A stretch of 64,000 nucleotides of DNA from contig JAFEKR010000005.1 of the NCBI GenBank assembly GCA_019022495.1, positions 2,170,001 through 2,234,000 on the forward strand, given 5' to 3'. A program made the position numbers and the translations under genes. Of this stretch, positions 35,401 to 49,199 are shown piece by piece (positions within the stretch are counted from its first letter, which is position 1; each line of letters begins with the position of its first letter). Under the pieces are notes generated by a model. The model did not search any database and was not told the origin of the DNA. It was given only the letters and a program-made list of their open reading frames with translations. Source of the DNA: Epichloe hybrida. Its lineage: Eukaryota > Ascomycota > Sordariomycetes > Hypocreales > Clavicipitaceae.

Positions 35401-35574
35401 TAAAAAGTAAGTTTTATTAGTTTTATAAGTTATAATTAAGATTAGTATAGTAATTTAACCTTAATCTATATTTTAAGAAACCTAATATATACTTTTCTAA
35501 TTATTTAAGTTATTTCTTACTATTAATTTCTAATTACTTTACCTAAATATTAAAAAATAAAAAATAATTACATT

Positions 35575-35715
35575 TAATTACAAATAATTACATGTAATGT
35601 AATGTAATGTGTGAAAGGGGGGTGTAATGTAATGTAATGTAATGTGTAATGTAATGTAATGTGTAATAATTACATTACATTACAAACATTACACAATGTA
35701 ATGTAATGTAATGTG
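35575..35715. repeat. Right (TGTAA)n pentanucleotide array
   Basis: Counterpart of the left array, with GTAAT runs on both strands, interrupted by GTGTGAAAGGGGGGTG. It ends in the right terminal inverted repeat. Confidence 0.88.
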
Positions 35716-37440
35716 ATGCTCTGCCCTCCCTATATATATATATATAAAGCTCGCTAGGGAGGTCTAGTAGCCTAATATAAGTAAGAAGCGTAGATATATT
35801 AGTAGTAAGCTACTAGTAAGTTAGTAAAGCTATAAACTAGAGCGTGAAAATACATATAGATAGAAGGTTTTATGTAATAAAACGCAAGCTATTAGAAATA
35901 TTAATCTAGACTTCTAGATTAATAGTATTATTAAGTAGTAATATAGTAACTTATTTATTAGCATTAGCCTTACATATAACTTCCGCTATAAGTTACGCCT
36001 GCCTTACCTAATTACACTTATTAGTATTTTTAGTAGTTAGGAGCGTATTATAAAGTTTATATTTTACACGTATTAAACACTAGTAGTATATTAGTAGTAA
36101 CTAAGTTATAGAAATAAGAGATATATATATTATTAAGAAAATATAGATTATCTTTAGGATTACTATAAGCATTAATACGCTTAAAGAGTATATAGTATAA
36201 CTAGGTAAACTAAGTAAGACACTAGTAGTATATTAGTATATATATTAATAGTAAGAAAGGGAGAATAAACCCTAGCATAGTCCTTATTATTACATATATA
36301 ATAGGTATATTTTATTAAGTTATTTATATAAGTTAGGAGTAATATATAGTAAGATAGTAATAAAGTTATACTTAGAGAATTAGTATATTAGGTTAGGATA
36401 GATTTACCCTTAATAATATATTATAGCTCCGCGCTATTACTATCTTTAAGTGTAATAGCTTATATTATAACTTACTACGTGTAGTAAATATAAGGAATCT
36501 TTATTTTACTAGCACTACTAGCTATAAGTTAGTAAGGTAAGCGCTAGGGGGCAGAGATATTATACTTATATTAAGATTTTTAAAGCTATATGCTTCTTAC
36601 TAGGGGACTTTAAAGAAGATATTAAGGAATTTTTCTTACTAGAGGGAGGTAATAGTAGCGGAGTAGTAGCTTATATTAAAGATATTATTAACTACTAGTA
36701 AGTTAGTAGTAATATACTATAAGAAACTTATAAGTAAAAGATAAGTAACTAACCTTTTAGTGTTTAAGAGAATTCAGGTGTTTTAAATAAGGGTAAATAT
36801 AGATAATAAAGTAATGCTATAGGATATTAGTAATTACTATAAGAGAAGCTATAAAGCTACTAGCTTATAGGTAAGGGTAACTTATAATACTAAGGGAGAA
36901 TATAAAGGGAAGAAAAGTATATAAAAGTAAGGGAAAGCAAGCCTCTTTTATATTAGCCCTAGACCCCTAAGTGATTTACGCGCTATATATAGCTAATCTA
37001 GGAATTATAATATTCATAGTTACAGCTACTACTAGCAAATACACACGCTAGCTACAAACTCCTAGCGAGATTAATATAATATCCCTAATATTAGATAAGA
37101 AGTTATTTATTTTAAATAGCGCGCGTTACCCTATCTATTTAACCTAATTATAAAATTTAACATAGGTAGCCTATCTACTTAGTACTAATAACTCACCAGA
37201 TAGAGGCATATATATTAGAGGTAATAAAGCAGTAAGTGTGTAGCTATTTATAATCTAGAGGTTACAAGAAGGATTACCTAGGACCTTATAACGTCTATCT
37301 TATTATTTAAAGCGAATATAATACCACACACTAATAGTATAGCTAGTAATATAAGTATTACTATAGGTTATATATAGTATACACACACTAGCTAAGTAGC
37401 TCTTTTTAATTAAGGATAATTATATATTAGGGGGGTAGTA

Positions 37441-37707
37441 TATTAGGAGCACGGAGGCTAAGGGGCTATAGATAGGATAGTTATATATTAAAGCCCTTAG
37501 ATAAGCCTTAGGTTCTACGAATAACTAAGTAGCTATAAGATAGCCACGTGCATGTAGTAAGGTATTTAGATAAGGACCGCCTATAAGAGATATAGGAGGT
37601 TAGAGTTTAAGACCTTTATATACCCACCCCTAAGTAGTAGCTCTCTAGCTATAACCAAGAACCTTAGCCTTCACTCCGTTTATATCTCCCCAAACACAGT
37701 CGTGACA
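37441..37707 (+). repeat. Right LTR of the Gypsy element
   Basis: 267 bases. It starts TATTAG (TGTTAG with a G-to-A change) and keeps an intact 3' end, CACAGTCGTGACA. Confidence 0.92.
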
Positions 37708-38372
37708 GAACCCTATTATTAGGATCTGTAGTTTAAGATAATAAAGGTAAGAGCTATTAAAGATAGAATTTAGGTCTTTATTAATCCTAATTTAATAACA
37801 ACTCTTAACTGCTTACCTAAGCTACTAATCCTAATAGGAAAAGGGACTCTAGTAATAAGAAGAGTAGCAATTATAGCTTTAACTACTTTACTAGAAAACC
37901 AGACTAAAGGGCCTTAAACACGCTTAAGAACGTTAATATCTAGAGTTAAAAGCGATTAGTAGTAACCTTAAGAAAGCTCTCCTCCTATAAGTATTACTCC
38001 TATTATTAACTTAACTAAAGAGGGATACTTTAAATACCCTTAATAACTAGATAATACTAAGGATAGCGCTTAGTATATAGTTCTTAATAGACAATATTAA
38101 GTGTTTAACAGTTAGTATTAGAGTCTATTAAAGACTATAAGAGAATACTATAATTAGTTTATTATAATGCTTAGAAATAAGTATAAGTAAATAATCCTAT
38201 AGTATATCTTGCTTTGTAAGAAGCTTATAGAGCTTACAAGGAATGTAATGCCCTTAAATAGAATAATTAGGCATTATGCTAAGGTTAACTTTAATAAAGT
38301 CATTAAGCGTAGCCTAGCAAAGGTTAACATTAACAAATGGCTTACTAACGCGTTAATTAGCTATAAGTAATG

Positions 38373-38679
38373 TGTTAGAACAAAGGTGATATCAATCGCG
38401 CGTCGCAGCCGCAATTACCCGGCAGAAGCTCGGGCCGCGCGCGGACCCCACACGTGACCCATAACCCGGCATGTTAATTAGCTAGGAAATGTAAGGACAC
38501 AAACACGTAACCCCTTTTCCCTTTATATATCGTAACTTCTAGCTTTTTACCTCTCTTTTCTAACAACTTAATTAATCATAATCATAAACAATATAGCCTA
38601 GAATAGATAATTAATAACAATACTATTCTTCGGGCTCACAACTATATTACATTGAATTTAATACCCTGTGAATCTAACA
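38373..38679 (+). repeat. Left LTR of the second Copia element
   Basis: 307 bases. The first 100 bases form an unmutated GC-rich island (for example CGCGCGTCGCAGCCGC) within the AT-rich block. Confidence 0.92.
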
Positions 38680-41600
38680 CTAATTAGTAGTTACCTTCAT
38701 AGATAACCACGTAGTCTTTAAACACCGCAGATTAGCAAGGTTAATTAGAAGAGGCAGCTTATCTAATAATAACTCACCCTATGAAATAGGAGGGCTACGT
38801 TTAATAATAAGTTATACTAATGGAAAGGTATAATATAGCTCTTTTCTTACTTTAGTATTAATATCTATATTTATATAGACTTTAAAATAACAAAGAAAGG
38901 TTTAACACTAGTAGCTAAGCTATCCCCTTATCTTTCTTTATTATGCGTTCTATTACGTATTTAAAGTCAACTACCTTACCTTGCAATCCTTTATATTTAA
39001 AATATGTTACATAATCATAGTTATACCCCTTTTCTTCTTATATTATAAGATCTACCTCCCTTAATTAATTAGAATATTAGATGCAGCCAGACTATCTAGG
39101 ACCTCTAGTTAATTCAGAGTTCCTAGTAAGACTAATAGTTATAATAATACTATGGAAGGCATTAAAACAGGAGATAATAACAAATACCTTAAAAAAGGAA
39201 AAACCCCTATCTACACTAACCTATACCCCTACATCTCTATAAGGCTTTAATAATATATCACAGAAAAACTACTTTAATAAATAGGAAGTTCTAAACATAA
39301 AGAGATAATAACACCTAAGGAAATCAGTCTCTATATCCTTATAAAGACTAAATAATATAAGGAGTAAGGGCTATTTAAAAGAACACTATTCTCCAAATTT
39401 AGTAATAACTTCTATAAATAGTTAAGGGATAAGTTTACGGAAGGAAGAGACCTTTTATAGAACAGACTTTAAGACTATCTTCTTTATAATAAAGTATATA
39501 TAACTATTAGAAGAGGCACTAAGATAGCAAATAACCTTAAAGAAGTAGTAAACTAAGAAAAATTTAGATTTTAGACTCTTAAAGAAATTAAAGAGGCTAG
39601 GAAGAAGTACATAGGCTTCCAAAAGAACCTACAGAACAAAGAGTTCTTCTATAATTTACTAGACAACAGTAATATTAGAACTAGGCAACCTACCCTATCA
39701 CCCTAGTTATTAGTATAATTACTATTAAAAGGATTAATAAGCCAGACTCCCCTAGGAAGACTAAGTTAATCCCCTCTAGAAAGGCCTAGTTAATCTCCCC
39801 TAGGAAGGTTAATTAACCTAGAGTTAAGACCACCTAAGGATACTATTCGCAAGCATCTATAGGTAACTCCCCTACTTATACCTTTACTAGAGGTAAGTTA
39901 GTAGTATTACCCTAGTAACACTACTAATAATGCCCCTAAGCAGGAGAGTTACTAATAGAGGTAACCTATACTATCTAGGGCTAGTAGTGCCCCTATTAGC
40001 ATAGCTTAAAGAGCTATAATTCCTCCTTCCTAATATAAGGAAGAGGAGGATTAGAGGGAATAATAAGCCCTAAGGGTACTACCTATAAAGCCACCCTCTC
40101 ACTTCCTAAAGACCCTACTACCCCTTTTACAAATACAAAGGGAAACACCTAGAGAACCCCTATAGACTTAGAGACCTTTACTAAAGCAAATTATTAACCT
40201 ATCTAAGGTATACCCTAAAGAATAACTTTATAGCACTAATAACTATAATATCCTTAAATTAAAGCTTTAAACATTCCGTAGAAAGTGTAAGTTACTTAAC
40301 ATCTAGCCTAAATAAGCTAGTTATGCTTTTAAGGTTATACTTAAAGGTAAAGCACTATAATACTATATAAACCACCTCTCTAAACCTAGATAACTATAAG
40401 ATCTCCCTACGCTTATTAGCTATATAAGAGAACAATTCAAAACCAAGAATATATAGCAAAGATATCTACTAGAGTAAAATAACACTTCCCTACAAGAAAT
40501 AGCAAACAATAACCTAACTAAGTTAATAATTAAATACTTTAATAAACTCACAGAAAGACTAGCTATCTTACAATAAGCAGTGCCTAAAGTAAGCTAAACT
40601 AAAAGGGCACTCTAGAATTAACTTATTAGAGCCTATTATAGTATTCTAGAGTGTAAAGAAGCAATCATAAATCCGCCAGATAGACTATAAGAGTTCTATA
40701 AACGGATTAGAATAACCTTTTATCTTATTAAGGAAGAGAAGAAAAACTATTAATAGTTCCTAACTAAAACTATAACCCTAGAGTAATTCTAAACTAACTA
40801 AAGATATAATAGGACTAGAAAAGAGACCTAATACCCCTTAAAACCATAAGGAAGAGAAGGTACTCCCTATATAAAGAAATACTATATATATAGTAAGGAA
40901 GGATACTAGTTATCTAAGCACCCCAAAGAGGACTATAAGAAGGCATTTTAACACTTTAAGAACCACTACCTTACGGATCTAACCAATAACTTATATTATT
41001 TATTTCTTACTTAGTATAAGGGAGAACATAAGTCCTAACCCCCTATTAATAACAAAATCGCTTAGTATATAAAAAGCATTGGATTTAATGACAGCCCTGA
41101 TGATATAGATAGGCTAGTACCTATAAGCTTCTTTACTTATAGAACTTAGATTAATAGCGAAAGAACGGTTTAATTCCTAATAAGGTAAGTAGCTTATTAT
41201 AGTCTAAGTAAAGAAAACCCCTTTTAGTAGGAACTCGTGAACAAAGCCCTAGTAATGTTTATGTTAGAAGATCGCTATTCCTATGCGACATTCTAAGGGA
41301 TTATACCTGATATAGGAGCCGCAAAGTTCTCTATAGTAAGGCACCCTTAATTCCTTGCTTTATAACATTAGATGCTATATTATAGCTTAATGAATTAACA
41401 GAGAAAAAGGCATTAGTTAGGTTTGGCGTGGGAGACCTAATTATCACGCTTAGAGCGGCTATAGTGCTTACTCCCTTTAGAAATATCCTCTTTTAGGTTA
41501 TCCCTATAAACACTCTATTTCTTTTATCCCTTAATAATATAGACTATCTAAAGATTAATTTTAATATCTTTAAGAATACGTTATAATAAGGAAACATTAA

Positions 41601-44600
41601 AGTCCCTATTATATGTAAATAGGGCTATGCCTAGATGCTTCTTATATAGAAAGAAGAAGTAGTTGCTTAGAGCTACCTTATAGAAGGCAAGCTACGGCGA
41701 CTATACTACTGCTTTAGATATCTATTAATCTAATATTTATATAAGGTTCTTTGTAAATTAGGGCATGACGTTAACATCAAAGCTATTAGGGAGCTAATAA
41801 GAATTTGCTACTAATACTAAATACACGTAAATAGCCCTAATTACTTTAAGTTTACCCTTAAGGATAAGTGTAGCTTTAATTATAAAGTAATAGTAAATAT
41901 CTTCTACCTAGATAGTAACTACCCTATACTCCACGCTATAGATATAGCTATAGCGTTTAACGTAGTAAAATTCCTTAATAATATCTCTGTGAAAATAACC
42001 TAGGAAGCCCTCCGTATATGCTAGATTAATGCTTACCTAGGCCCCCTAGACTTTATCTTCACAGACACTAGAACGAACTTCCATGGCAATAAATTTAAAT
42101 AATTTGTAGCTTTAATGTTAATTTTAATTAAGGAAGTCCTTATTAAGGCACACTATAGTATAGGGAAGGTTAAAAGGTATTATAGGCTGCTCTAAAGAGC
42201 CTATAATATAATTAGATGTGAATGCCCTATAATGCCAGAACCTGTTGCCCTTTAAATAGTAATTAAGGCCCTAAATAACACCGCAGGCCCTAACGGCCTT
42301 GTCCTAACCCTTCTTATCTTTAGAGCCTACCTACGTATAATAAATAAGTCCTTACTATTACCTAATATTATATAGTATGTGATTATAGTATAGAAGGCTA
42401 CTAAAGAAATTAAGAGACTTCACGCTATCTAGAAGGTTAATAAGGCCCTTACTAAACATAATAGCTTAGATACCTTAAAGACCCTTAGCTTACTACTTAG
42501 ATTAAAGGTTAAGGTCTAGTAAGAAGGTAAGGGATAGGTAGGTTTATATAAGCTACTAGTAATTACTAGAGAAAGCTATATACTTAATATACCTAGAGGC
42601 CTAAAGACCTTTAGGTTAATATCTATTAAGCCTTACTATAATAACCCTAGTGTAAAGAAAATAGCAAAGCCTAGTGAAGAGAAAGGAGAAAAAGGGCGAG
42701 AGGCCTACGATAAGAATATAGTGCTACTAATACTATTAAGGTAAGGACGCGGAAGGCTATAGAAGAACCCTCCTATAATACCTTAAGGTACTAATACCTT
42801 CCTATTAGCAAAAGAATATAGTAACCTAGCTCTTATAATCAAGCTACGTAAGGAAGGAATTATTAAAACCCCTAGTAAACCTTTTAAGCTATTAATAAAA
42901 GTAGAAATTAATGCTCTAATTAAGTAAGGTATATTTAAATTTATTATATTTAATAAGGAAGAACATAGTGGAATTTAAATCTTTAATTCCCGGATTGTTA
43001 ATAAGATTAAGGGCAAGACAACAGAACCCTACGAAAAGTCACGCCTTGTAATCCAAGGGTATAAGAATAAAGGGAAATAGGCTATTCTCACACAGGCCCT
43101 AATGATTTAACGCGCGAGCTAATGTCTTATCCTCATAATAGCCCCGTTAGTAAGATTAAGGAAATTCCTTATCTAGCTAAGAGATATCTATTAGGCTTAT
43201 ATATAGGCCTGTATATTGCTAGAGTAGCTAATCCTAGCGCGCTTACTAATTTAAATACAGTATCTCTACCTGCCTAGTATAATCTTAAGGGTTATAAAAC
43301 CCCTCTACAAGCTTGCAGAGATAGGAACACACTAGTAGGTTACGTATTATAAGCATTATAGAGAGAACCTCTAGATAAAAACCTTTACATATAATCCCTG
43401 CTTACTTATAACTATAAAGGAAAGCCCTAACTTTGCTTATGTTAGAATATAGACTAATAATATGATTAGCCTCTTAGATAAGAAGTTCTCTAAGAAGGAA
43501 GAGACTTAGCTTACTATAGTAAGCTTTAACACAAAGCTAAAGCAATTCCTAACTTAGGACTGCCCTCTTATGTTTAATAGTAGCATTATCTTACTAGAGA
43601 ATAATACTATTAAGATCTAGTAGAAAGGGTAAAGTAATAAGTTAAAGTTAGTTCTAATAACTAACTTAAAGCGTAAATACATTAAGCAAAGGGCCTGAGG
43701 CGCTTATATTACCTTAATCTGCTAACTAGAGGCTTGCTTTAACCTATCTGTTACTATATAACACTAGGAGCTAACCCTAGAGGATATAAAAGCCCTTAAT
43801 CACTGCCTAAAGTGGCAGATAGATTACCTAGAGAGAGGTCTAATGTTTATCCTAATTAACCTTAAGAAGGCAAAGCTCTTTACCTTTATAGATAGATCCT
43901 TTACTAATAACTAGGACCTATCCTTATAACTAGGATATATACTTATCCTAGCAAACAAAGACTACACTAATAGCAAATTCATAATTAAAGGTAATATTAT
44001 ACACTTTAGCTTAATAAAGAGTAAGAGAGTTATGTAAAGCATGCTTACCTTAGAAGTTTATAGTATAGTAGCTAGTGTTAATATAGCTTATATAATTATA
44101 ACCACCCTAAACTTAGTTACTAACTAACTAAAGCTCCCGAAGATCCTAGTTATTACATATACGGATTTATACTCCTTATATAAGTGCCTTATTAAACTTA
44201 GTATAATAAAGGAGAAATGCCTAATAATTAATATTATAGCCCTTTAATAGTCATATAAACGCTAAGAACTCTGCGAGATCTAATAGATTAATAGAGAGGA
44301 TAACCTAGCTAATACCTTTATAAAGGCATTACCTAATAAGGCCCTTAAGAGCTTTATCTTAACTAACTAGATAACTATCTAGATAGAGGGATAGGTTACC
44401 TATGCGTAACACATATATAGTAAGAGGAAAAGGTAATCCTCTAGGAGAATAGCCATAGGGATAGGATAGTAATATATAAGGGATTTACGCCCTTATAGTT
44501 AACATCCCTAGTAGCCATAACCGCGCTAGCCCACTAGGCCTTCCTAGTGGACTATAGAAATTAATAGTAGTGCGTAGGAGAATAAAGGTATTGCTAAGGA

Positions 44601-44867
44601 GAAGGAAGATGTTATATACGCGCTAAGGTGTGGTATATATATTATTTTAAGGAAAAGAAAGGATTTAGAAGGACCTACTTATCCTTATATAGGCTTATAG
44701 GCTAAGCGAGATTATTATTTCCTTTTTATTAGTAACTATATGCCTAGATAGGCTATAAGTTCTTTTCCTTATATCCCCTATTAATTACATTCTTAATCTA
44801 TCTTTCTTTTTTATTTTTACAATTAATATTACGTATTAATAATCATGTTAAAAGAGAGAAGTTCTAG

Positions 44868-45174
44868 TGTTAGAATAAAGGTAATATTAATTACGCGTCG
44901 TAGCCGCAATTACCTAGTAGAAGCTTAGGCTACGCGCGGACCCTACATATGACCCATAACCTGGCACGTTAATTAGCTAGGAAATGTGGGGACACAAACG
45001 CGTAACCCCTTTTCCCTTTATGTATTATAACTTCTAGCTTTTTACCTCTCTTTTCTAATAACTTAATTAATTATAATCATAGATAACGCAGCCTAGAATA
45101 GATAATCAATAACGATACTATTCTTCGGGCTCACGACTGTATTACATTGAATTCAATACCCTGTGAATCTAACA
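44868..45174 (+). repeat. Right LTR of the second Copia element
   Basis: 307 bases. The 5' third is mutated (CAG to TAG, CGG to TAG), while the last 200 bases keep sites lost in the left copy, such as CACGACTG. Confidence 0.92.
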
Positions 45175-48100
45175 TAATGTTTTTAAGCAAATTGCTTAAT
45201 TGTAAAAGGTAACTCTCTAATTAAGATAATTAATAATACTATTAGCACCTAATTCCCTTTAATTTCAGCTTAAATTAATTTACTAATCTTTACCACTAAG
45301 ATTAAGGGTAAAACCCTTAATTTCTACTCTATAATTATAAGGATTAGGTATCTAATTAAAGCCTAGGGAAGGTCTTAAAGTAAATCCGGAGAATCTTTTA
45401 GAGTAAAGCTAACTCTTAATAGTTATACTAAAGAAGATCTTAATAAGGGAGATAAAAAGCTACTTTACATTTATTATAATAAGCATAAGGCTAAGAAGTT
45501 AAAGGACTCTTAGAAGAACTATTAAACGCTTTGCCTACCTAAGAATTAGACTATTAAGGAAGATTAATTAAAAAAGGCAAAAGAAGTAATGAATTAATAA
45601 TCTAATAATATTAAAAAGGCCTATAACACGTGGCTTAAGGAGTATAACACAAAGGAAGTAAAGGAAAGTAAGCTAGAGGGCAATACTACCTTTATTACTA
45701 CAGAGCTGTCTTTAGAGGCTTTTTATGCCTAAGGGCGCTTACGAGTAATACTTAATAGCAGTACTTTAGTATATATCTTTAATAATAAACGCTAGTTTAT
45801 TAACCTAGATTACGGCAATTAACTAAGTATCTAAGCTAGGTACGGAGTTACTAAGGCTTATAGCGTTAGCATAGCCTAGATTAAATTAATAAACAGCTAG
45901 ACCCTTATATTATTAAACGCGTAGTATTAACTAACCTTCTTTACAAACCTTATATTACTTTAGTTACTTATAGTAAAAGGCATAAGGTAGGATAATCTTA
46001 TAGGGATTATTATAGACCTAGTAAGAGGTAATTATAAGATCTTTTTAACTATAACCCTTAGTACTTAACTATATATTAAAGGGGATAGCCCTAATAAGGC
46101 TTTTACTATTAGAAGGGACTCTTGTAACCTAAAACCCTTAATAGCCATAAAAGCAAACCTTTAGTATGTAAGAATAGCTTATCTAGGTAAAGATATAATA
46201 GATTAAGTGCTTTAAAAGGTTAACATACTAATAAAAGAGCGTAGTAAGGGTAAATGCAAGGTTTGCCACATAGCTAAGGCGCAGAGGTAGATATCGCGAG
46301 TTTCACAGATAGATTCCCTACCCTTAGGACCTCTTTAGGTTATAACCTATAACCTCTTTGCTTAATTACAAGGCTATAATAAGAATTGTTATATTACTCT
46401 CTTTACTTATAGAGTAATAGGCCTCCGCTATATCTTTATAATTCTAATAAAGACTAAAATCACGTCTTGCTTTAATTAATTAGAAGCGCGCTACATAAGG
46501 ACCTTTAGAATCTATATTATAGTTATTATTACTAATAGGGAAACTACCTTCTAGACTAAGAAGCAAGAGGTAGAGGTTACTAGTAAAGGCATTATTATTA
46601 GAAAGTCCAGTCTAGCTTATCCATATTAAAATAGGCATGCTAAGCGGTCTAGGGGGGTGATAATAAGAGTTATAATAACTCTAATAACCTAAGCAAGCTT
46701 TCTAGAGAATCTTTAGCCTATAGCTATAGAAGTAGCTATTTATATTCTTAATTACACGCCTAGAAAGTCTCTAGATTAGCTTTTACTATATTAAGCTTTA
46801 AACAAATAGCTGTAAGAGAATAAGCTTTAATAGAATTATCTACTAGAGAAGCTAGAAGCTTTATTAAATTATCTTTAAGCTTTTAGTTATAAAGCTTTTG
46901 TAATAATATAGTATAGGCTTAGGAAGATAGGTCTAAAGCTATTATAAAGAGCTTACATTAGTTATCTAGCTAGTTATATCTCTTCCACCTAATATCTAAT
47001 TTAGGTACTAATAATACAAAGGAATTATTAGTTCTTATTAAGCTATGTTACCTTTAATAAGTTAATCTTCTATACTTAAGAAAAAGACCTTTTAATTAAG
47101 GAAAAAGAGCCTAAAAAACGCCTCCTTTAAGAGCTTATGGAAGACTTTAAGGTTAATAATGCAGATATAGGATATCCTTAAGATATGGGGCACCTATAGG
47201 CATAAGACTCCCTTCCTCTAATCTATTAGTAAGGAGATTAACATGATTATGATTGACTAAATAATAAAGAAAAGGAAAAAGGAACTTAGGAATTAACTCT
47301 CCTAACTCCTCCGAATTTACCTAGCTATTAACCTAATTTTTCGGATTATAAACTAATAAATATTAATAGTCTATTAAATCCTTCTAAAATAGATCATAAA
47401 GATAAAGATCTAGATATTCCTAATATTAATAAAGATAACCTCCTTAAAGCTTTTACTACTACCTTTGCCCTAGGAGCTAAGAGTAAAGAAAAGCCTTATA
47501 TATTAAGACTTCCTTTACCTCCTGCTTATTATAATTATTTAGCTAGGTACCCTAAGGAAAAGGTATTTATTAAAGTAAGAGATAAAGAGTATAATAAAGT
47601 TATTAATAATAAGGTTACTATTAAAGTTAGTAGATTAGAAGTCCCTTTGCATATTAAGATCTTAGGACTTACTTAGGTATTTACCTATAAATTAGATTAA
47701 TTAGGCTACCTTATAAGGCATAAGGCTAGATTATGTGTACTTAGGAATTAGTAAGCAAAAGGGAACCTTTCTATAAGAGCTACTATATTAGTAGGTATTA
47801 TATTTAGGCTCCTTATAGTAATTCTATGCTACTTTAACCTTAAAGCTTATTAGTATGATTTTATTATAGCTTTCCTAAACTTAAAGCTAGATAAAGAGGT
47901 ATATTATAAGATACTGCTAGGTTATAGGGATAAATAAGCTTACTTAAAGCTCTTAAGCGCTATCTATAAGCTACGTAGAGCTCCCTTTCTTTAAATAAAG
48001 GAATTAATTAAATAGTTAGTAAGTAAAGGATTTATATAAATCTTTTAAGATATTTATGTGTTTATTAAAAATAAATAAATTATCTTCTTCTATGTTAATA

Positions 48101-49199
48101 ACCTTATAGCCTTATTTATAAAGGGAAAGTTAGCTCTTTATAATAAATTTAGAGAGAGACTCTTTAAGAGGTATAACGTTAAGGACCTTAGTAAATTATA
48201 ATAGTTCTTAGGGGTTAAAATTATTAGAGATTATAAAAATTAATAATTATGGCTTAATTAGAAGTCCTATTAGAATAAAGCTATGATTAAATTTAACATT
48301 AAAGTCCTAGAATAGAAGCTAGTAGCACTAATAACTACTATTTTACTTAATCCCTTTAAAGGTAATATTAATCTAAAGGATTTAAAGAGATATTAATCCC
48401 TAGTTAGTACTTTATTATATCCTATAATTATTATATAGCTAGATATTACCTTTGTAGTATTATAACTATTATGGCACCTTTAACGCCTAGGACCTTAGTA
48501 TATAGAAGCTATAGAAAAGGCTCTGGAGTATAGTTACACGTGGGGAGATCTCTTAATTAAATTTAATAATAATAACCCTAAACTTAAAGCGTATAATAAT
48601 ACTTCCTTTACTAATAATCTAGTTATAAGAAAAAGCTTATAAGGCTATGTTATAAAGCTCTTTAAAGGTCCTATGCTCTTTAAAGTAAGAAGATAAGAGA
48701 CTATAATAACCTCTTCTATAGAAGCAGAGCTCCTAGCACTATTATATTATAGTAAAGAGCTAATTACCTTTAAATAATTATATTAGGAAGTTAGATTATA
48801 TCTTAGAGATAATACCCTTAAGATTAAATGTAATAATATATAGATAATTTATTTTCTTAAGGAAGAATTTGTTAACCTTATAACGTAACTACACTATGTT
48901 AATATCTATTATCACTAGCTTTGTTAAGAGGTTATAAAGGGAACCTTTAATGTTACCTAGAAGATAATAAAAGAGATAATTACTAATAGCCTCACAAAGC
49001 TACTAATAGGAAAAGTATTTACGGATTTTAGATAGGCACTAGGGCTTATATAGTTACTAGATTAAATACTTAGTACTAACCTAAAAGAGTAAGAATTACT
49101 AGAAGACCCTATAATAATTAATAATAATTAGATTATTACAAAGATTGATTTAATTAAATTATTATAGAATGCCTTAATTACAGGCCTCCTAGGGGGATG

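Larger units (their letters stand above)
33568..35723. mobile_element. hAT-like non-autonomous DNA transposon inside the Gypsy element
   Basis: The 2,156-base segment begins CAGAGCAT and ends ATGCTCTG, perfect 8-bp terminal inverted repeats. It is flanked by the identical 8-bp duplication CCCTCCCT (33560-33567 and 35724-35731). An 8-bp duplication with CAGAG ends is the signature of hAT transposons. Inside the ends lie (TGTAA)n arrays, in inverted arrangement near each side, then AT-rich sequence and a 101-bp satellite. No transposase coding remnant was recognised, so it probably moved in trans. Confidence 0.8.
27734..37707 (+). mobile_element. Gypsy (chromodomain) LTR retrotransposon nested in the outer Copia
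   Basis: The 267-bp LTRs lie at 27734-28000 and 37441-37707, flanked by the duplication GAACC (27729-27733 and 37708-37712). Without its own hAT-like insert it is about 7.8 kb. Pol remnants in Gypsy order on the plus strand: protease around 29,365 (ALFNTGME, from ALFDTGAE-like); reverse transcriptase at 30,245-30,340 ([17 protein letters not shown]); YLDD box mutated to YLNN near 30,560; integrase near 32,305 (MDFITGLPP); chromodomain at 33,211-33,330 (KYLVKWKGY-like). A G-run precedes the right LTR. About 1.7 kb between the hAT-like insert and the right LTR has no recognisable content. Stops are everywhere; it is inactive. Confidence 0.92.
38373..45174 (+). mobile_element. Second Copia-type LTR retrotransposon nested in the outer Copia
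   Basis: The 307-bp LTRs lie at 38373-38679 and 44868-45174, both TGTTAG...CTAACA, flanked by the duplication TAATG (38368-38372 and 45175-45179). Full length 6.8 kb. Copia-order remnants: protease near 41,300 (GIIPDIGAAKFS); integrase around 41,930-42,090 (a block reading FIFTDTRTNFHGNKF); reverse transcriptase from about 42,960 (YEKSRLVIQGYKNKGK near 43,030-43,080). Dense TAG/TAA stops make it inactive. Its LTRs differ from those of the outer Copia, so it is a separate family. Confidence 0.92.
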
